From contig OY282382.1 of assembly GCA_958295905.1 (NCBI GenBank), forward strand, positions 3,186,001-3,250,000: a stretch of 64,000 bases of DNA, given 5' to 3'. The translations under genes were made by a program, and so were the position numbers. The stretch comes from an uncultured Vicinamibacterales bacterium. GTDB lineage: Bacteria; Acidobacteriota; Vicinamibacteria; Vicinamibacterales; UBA8438. Position 1 is the stretch's first letter. Each line of letters opens with the position of its first letter. Of the stretch, positions 60,592 through 64,000 are shown one piece after another. The notes under the pieces are model-generated. The model did not search any database and was not told where the DNA came from. It saw only the letters and a program-made list of their open reading frames with translations.

Positions 60592-61881
60592 TCAGAGTCC
60601 GGCGCGCAGGCGCTCGACGGCGGCTTCCAGCGTCTCGGACGATCGGCAGAACGCGAATCTGAGATAACGGTTCCCGTCGTCACCGGTGGTGTAGAAGTTG
60701 TCGCCGGGCACCGTCGCGACGCCGACTTGCTTCACGAGATGCATCGCGGCGTCGACCGGCGGCATTTCCGCCAGCGCCGGCACGGTGCGGTAGTCCGCGA
60801 AGAGGTAGTAGGCGCCCTCGGGAGGGGTCACCGTGAAGCCGACCGCCCGCAGGCCGGCGACGAGCAGATCGCGTTTCCGTCGATAGTCGCCCGCGATGCC
60901 GTCGAAGAACGTCCGCTCCTGGCGCAGCAGCGCCACCGCGCCCTTCTGCAGCGGCGTCGGGGCCTGCACCACGAGGTTGTCGTGCACAGCGCGCAGCCGC
61001 CGGGTGTACCGCGGCGGGGTCAGGACCCAGCCGATGCGCCAGCCCGTGGCGCGGCCGGTCTTCGAGATCGAGTTCACCACGAGGGTGCGTTCGGCCATGC
61101 CGTCGAAGCTCGGCAGGAACAGATGGCGGTGCCCGTCGAAGGTGATGTGCTCGTAGATCTCGTCCGTGATCGCGAGAAGATCGCGGGTCCGGCACAGCTC
61201 CGCGATGAACGACAGCTCTTCGCGGTTCAGCACCTTGCCGGTGGGGTTCTGCGGCGTGTTCACGATGAACGCCTTGACCGATGGATCGGAGGCGACGGCG
61301 CGCACCTCGTCGCGGTCGAGCCGCCAGGTGCCGGCGCCGCGGTTCTCGCGCAACGTCACGAACGCCGGCACGAGCCCGAAGATCGCGGCCTGCGACGGAT
61401 AGAGCTCGTGGCAGGGCTGCATCACCACGACGCCGTCGCCCGGTTCGAAGAGCGCGCAGAACGCCGCCGCCATGCCTTCGCTCGCCCCCAGCACGACGGT
61501 GATCTCCTCCTCGGGATCCGGCCGGCGCCCGTAGAGCCGGTCGGTGTAGTCGGCGATCGCGCGCCGCAGCTCGGGCAGCCCGAACGGAAACGAGTACTGA
61601 TTGAACTGGTCGCGCGGATTCCGCACGCCGGCCAGCAGCTCCTTCAAGGTGAGATCGAGCGCCGCCCCGCCCCCGGCGCCGCGCGCGGCCGGCAGGTCGC
61701 GCACGGTCATCGATTCGATCCGCGCGAGCCGTTCTTCCGTCCCGCCGAGCATCGCCGCCACCCCGCCCCACACCATGTCGTACACCGGCGCCTCGTCAGT
61801 GAATCCCTGCGAGAGGTTCACGGCGCCGTGCTCGATGGCCAGCCGGGTCATCCGGCGAATCAGGGTCTCCTCAAGGTCCAC
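60592..61881 (-). CDS. PLP-dependent aminotransferase (class I/II)
   Basis: A 429-residue enzyme with a GTG start at 61881 (GGAGGG upstream). Fold-type I features: NLSQGFTDEAPVYDMV, GLPELRRAIADYTDRLYGRR, VVLGASEGMAAAF, NTPQNPTGKVL (binds the substrate carboxylate), ITDEIYEHITFDG (Asp and Tyr at the cofactor) and SISKTGRATGWRIGW, where K of SISKT is the Schiff-base lysine. The C-terminal EGAYYLFADYR and YLRFAFC complete the small domain. It resembles kynurenine/glutamine or aspartate-type aminotransferases; the amino acid is not fixed by sequence. Confidence 0.9.
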   Translation of the reverse strand: MDLEETLIRRMTRLAIEHGAVNLSQGFTDEAPVYDMVWGGVAAMLGGTEERLARIESMTVRDLPAARGAGGGAALDLTLKELLAGVRNPRDQFNQYSFPFGLPELRRAIADYTDRLYGRRPDPEEEITVVLGASEGMAAAFCALFEPGDGVVVMQPCHELYPSQAAIFGLVPAFVTLRENRGAGTWRLDRDEVRAVASDPSVKAFIVNTPQNPTGKVLNREELSFIAELCRTRDLLAITDEIYEHITFDGHRHLFLPSFDGMAERTLVVNSISKTGRATGWRIGWVLTPPRYTRRLRAVHDNLVVQAPTPLQKGAVALLRQERTFFDGIAGDYRRKRDLLVAGLRAVGFTVTPPEGAYYLFADYRTVPALAEMPPVDAAMHLVKQVGVATVPGDNFYTTGDDGNRYLRFAFCRSSETLEAAVERLRAGL

Positions 61882-61898
61882 GCATGCTCCCTCCGCGC

Positions 61899-61923
61899 CG
61901 TCGCGGCCGATTCGGCCGCGACG
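61899..61923 (-). promoter_or_regulatory. Hairpin in the leader of the aminotransferase gene
   Basis: Arms CGTCGCGGCC and GGCCGCGACG (10 bp, perfect) with a 5-nt loop, just upstream of the ribosome site of the gene at 61881. It could be an operator or a leader structure. Confidence 0.35.
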
Positions 61924-62047
61924 GTCCCATCGTAACCGGAAGCGTGCGCAGCGGCGTCCCCGCCGCCGCCCGCCGGCCGGAACGGGCGGCGCCTCGAGCG
62001 GATTCCTGCGGCGATCTCCCGGCCAAGTCACCACGTCACCCCGCCGC

Positions 62048-62292
62048 AGGACCATCCCACGCTCCGCCACCGCCGTGCGCAGGCGGCATCGTGGCGGGTC
62101 CTGAGGCTCCGACCGTGCGGAAATCGTGGGTCTCACGCGGCGCCGGGCGGTCGGCAAGACGGTGGCGACCCGCGCCCGGGGCGCGGACGCTGCCGTCGCG
62201 GGTGAGCGCACGCGGTGCCGGCCGGTCGGCAAGACGGTGGCGACCCCTCGAACCGGGGGCGGGCCGTCACGCGCCGTCAGCGTGGGATGCCC
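62048..62292 (+). mobile_element. MITE-like element, copy G, internally expanded
   Basis: Ends CAGGACCATCCCACGCT and, inverted, CAGGGGCATCCCACGCT. Flanked by CCCCGCCG on both sides. It is about 75 bp longer than the other copies because the segment CCGG(G/C)CGGTCGGCAAGACG and its surroundings are present twice (about 62140-62170 and 62215-62246). Confidence 0.75.
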
Positions 62293-62313
62293 CTGCCCCC
62301 GCCGGCGGGGTGG

Positions 62314-62342
62314 TTGACATCGGTGGGGTCCGACAGTAGCTT
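62314..62342 (+). promoter_or_regulatory. Candidate promoter
   Basis: TTGACA (62314-62319), 17 bp, then TAGCTT (62337-62342), about 40 bp before the ATG at 62383. It starts about 20 bp beyond the right end of MITE copy G. Confidence 0.5.
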
Positions 62343-62382
62343 GGCGAGAGTCGACAACGGCTCGGTTGAGGAGGGGACGCAC

Positions 62383-63162
62383 ATGCACGTGGATCGACGA
62401 AAGTTCTTCGCATCGGTGGGCGGGGCGGCGGCGGTGGCGGCCATGGGGCACGAGGACCGGGCCGAGGCCCTGGAACACTACATGACGGATCGGCTCGATC
62501 GTCGCGTCGGGCTTGCGGAAACCGCCCAGGCGTCGGCCGAGCTCCGGGTGCCGCGCGGAACCGGCAACCTCTACAGACCGACCGCCGGCGGCTTCGAGCC
62601 GATGCCCGACAAGCCCACGCTGGTCGACTTCTTCGAGCGCCGGTTCGCCCCGGCCCGCCACGTCCTGCAGAGCGCGAACCGGGCCGTCGAGACGGGTCAG
62701 CCGGAGCGCACGGTGTTCGCGTGTCTCCTGCACGACGTGACCCAGAACCTGATCAAGGCGGACCACGGCTACTGGGGTGCGCAGCTTTTCGCCCCCTACG
62801 TGGACGAGCGCGTGGCCTGGGGGATCAAGTATCACCAGGCCCTGCGGTTCTACCCGGACGACGCCGTCGGCTACGAGTATCCCGACATGTACAACCGCAT
62901 CTTCGGCGAGGACTACGAGCCGGACGAGTACATCCGGAAGGACTACGAGTTCGCGCGGAACCACCGGCACTACATGGAGGCGCGGCTGATTACGGTCAAC
63001 GATCAGTACGCGTTCGACGAGAACCAGCGCCGGATCGGGATCGAAGAGTTCACCGACGTCATCGGCCGGCAGTTCAAGCAACCGAGAGAAGGGTTGGGGT
63101 ACGACAACAGTCCGGTCGCGCACATGTGGCGGTCGATCATCGATCCGAACCGGCCGTTGTAG
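62383..63162 (+). CDS. Tat-exported HD-domain-like protein
   Basis: A 259-residue protein with GAGGAGGGG before the ATG. The N-terminus HVDRRKFFASVGGAAAVAAM is a twin-arginine signal. The body has TVFACLLHDVTQNLIKADHG and WGIKYHQALRFYPDD, where paired His and HD look like the metal ligands of HD-type phosphohydrolases or mixed-function di-iron oxygenases (MIOX/PhnZ-like). Later ARNHRHYMEARLITVNDQYA supplies further His. Export through Tat fits a metal-loaded, folded enzyme. The substrate is unknown. The HD assignment rests on motifs only. Confidence 0.65.
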   Translation: MHVDRRKFFASVGGAAAVAAMGHEDRAEALEHYMTDRLDRRVGLAETAQASAELRVPRGTGNLYRPTAGGFEPMPDKPTLVDFFERRFAPARHVLQSANRAVETGQPERTVFACLLHDVTQNLIKADHGYWGAQLFAPYVDERVAWGIKYHQALRFYPDDAVGYEYPDMYNRIFGEDYEPDEYIRKDYEFARNHRHYMEARLITVNDQYAFDENQRRIGIEEFTDVIGRQFKQPREGLGYDNSPVAHMWRSIIDPNRPL

Positions 63163-63414
63163 CCGCGGACGGAGGGTGCGCGTGGAAGCCGGCTCCGGCC
63201 GACCCCGCGGCGCGGGCGGTAGATCGGCGGACAGGCTGGGGGGGGGCGGCCGTCTCGGCGCCGTCTGGCTGTTTGCCGTACCGTCGGAAAGTAGCTACGA
63301 GGCCCAAGAAGACGGGGCACGGGGACGGCGGCAGACCTCGATCGTTGCGCGGTCCGTACGGGCGGCTCGACGGGGACCGACAGCCCGTCGTGGCCCGCAT
63401 CGCGCCGTAATGCG

Positions 63415-64000
63415 CTACCGATAGGCCGCCGCCTGGATTTCGTACAGCTCGGCGTAGTGTCCCGCCGCCGCCACGAGCTCCTCGTGGCTGCCGGCCTCCA
63501 CCACCCGGGCGCCGTCGAGGACCACGATCAGGTCCGCCATGCGCACCGTGCTGAACCGGTGCGAGACGAGCAGGGTGATGCGCCCGCCGGCCGCTCCGCC
63601 GCCGTTGCCGCGGGCGGCGCTCGCATAGCGCTCGAACAGCGCGTGCTCGGTCTCGGCGTCGAGGGCCGCGGTGGGCTCGTCGAGCGCCAGCAGCAGCGGC
63701 TCGTCGCGCATGAAGCCGCGCGCCAACGACAGCTTCTGCCACTGCCCGAAGCTGACGTCGACGCCGTTCGGCCACGTCGGGCCGAGCTGGGTGTCGAGGC
63801 CGTCGGTCAGCGTCCGCACCACGTCCCCGGCGCCGGCCCGCCCCACCGCGGTCTCGATCGCCGGGCGCTCGTCGAGACGCGGCACATCGCCTATCCCCAC
63901 GGTCCGCTGCGCCTGCAGCTCGAAGCGGAAGAAGTCCTGGAACGCGCCGGCGAGGCTGGCGCGCCACCCGGCCGCCGGCATCCGCGCGAGGTCCTCGCCG
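63415..64000 (-). CDS. ABC exporter ATPase region (partial, runs off the window)
   Basis: The C-terminal nucleotide-binding half of an ABC exporter; the upstream part lies outside the window. It shows the region before the signature (GLDTQLGPTWPNGVDVSFGQ), a signature written VSFGQWQKLSLAR in place of LSGGQ, Walker B LLLALDEPTAALD, and the H-loop LLVSHRFSTVRMADLIVVLD. The end HEELVAAAGHYAELYEIQAA is typical of exporters with fused membrane and ATPase parts. Walker A is not within the window. Function unknown. Confidence 0.85.
   Translation of the reverse strand, partial: GEDLARMPAAGWRASLAGAFQDFFRFELQAQRTVGIGDVPRLDERPAIETAVGRAGAGDVVRTLTDGLDTQLGPTWPNGVDVSFGQWQKLSLARGFMRDEPLLLALDEPTAALDAETEHALFERYASAARGNGGGAAGGRITLLVSHRFSTVRMADLIVVLDGARVVEAGSHEELVAAAGHYAELYEIQAAAYR

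Overview
The window is 64 kb of very GC-rich bacterial DNA with no rRNA, tRNA or CRISPR array that I can see. The gene content suggests an Acidobacteriota genome, perhaps of the Vicinamibacteria type: paralogous secreted proteins with a GDPD..GI(F/W) motif, many secreted PQQ-like and NHL-like beta-propellers, Tat-exported enzymes and TonB-dependent receptors. That assignment is an inference; the sequence carries no phylogenetic marker gene. The accessory load is high: two full insertion sequences, one nested relic of a third, a family of short transposed elements, dispersed hairpin repeats and several decayed genes.

Layout. 1-3.3 kb: a secreted paralogue and a VWA membrane protein. 3.3-5.5 kb: a nuclease/methyltransferase/specificity restriction gene broken by three frameshifts and an internal loss. 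5.7-6.5 kb: a secreted SGNH hydrolase. 6.8-18.2 kb (- strand): an hmu-like cluster, read right to left as kelch/PQQ propeller, small His/Cys-rich secreted peptide, TonB receptor, membrane CobN-like chelatase (HmuS-like), integral membrane protein, ExbB/TolQ-like channel and DUF2149 protein. 18.4-26.6 kb: a second, decaying copy of that cluster, with two small His/Cys peptides, an NHL propeller, a TonB receptor reduced to its last codons, and a second CobN-like gene cut by an IS4-family element. 26.9-33.3 kb: a two-gene hypothetical operon, a fourth small His/Cys peptide, a three-gene ABC-2 exporter, and stubs of a TonB receptor and a PepSY protein. 33.4-51.6 kb: secreted or periplasmic enzymes (amidohydrolase, PQQ-like proteins, cupin, alpha/beta hydrolase, FKBP isomerase, NHL protein), an AI-2E family permease, an aldolase-like enzyme, a CI/Cro-like divergent regulator pair and a SAM methyltransferase. 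51.7-55.7 kb: mobile-element territory, where an ISKra4-family element has two tandem IS110-like relic units lodged just inside its left end. 55.8-64 kb: cytochrome c, Tat-exported VOC protein, membrane protein, DUF2283, an hsdM 3' fragment, a serine-dehydrogenase-type protease, an aminotransferase, a Tat-exported HD-like protein and a partial ABC exporter.

How it works together. The best-supported functional unit is the hmu-like cluster: a receptor takes a tetrapyrrole or metal complex across the outer membrane, an ExbB-like channel with partners energises a step, and a membrane-anchored CobN-like chelatase inserts or removes metal. The four small secreted peptides have His clusters and CxxC or CxxCH motifs, and three end in the same TRGPPA tail. 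They sit beside these genes and beside the ABC exporter, so they are the strongest candidate for an undescribed component. Three families of non-coding DNA explain much of the space between genes: a roughly 172-bp MITE-like element with 17-bp inverted ends and 9-bp target duplications (seven copies), an 84-bp hairpin repeat that sometimes forms the stop codon or signal peptide of neighbouring genes, and two other dispersed repeats.
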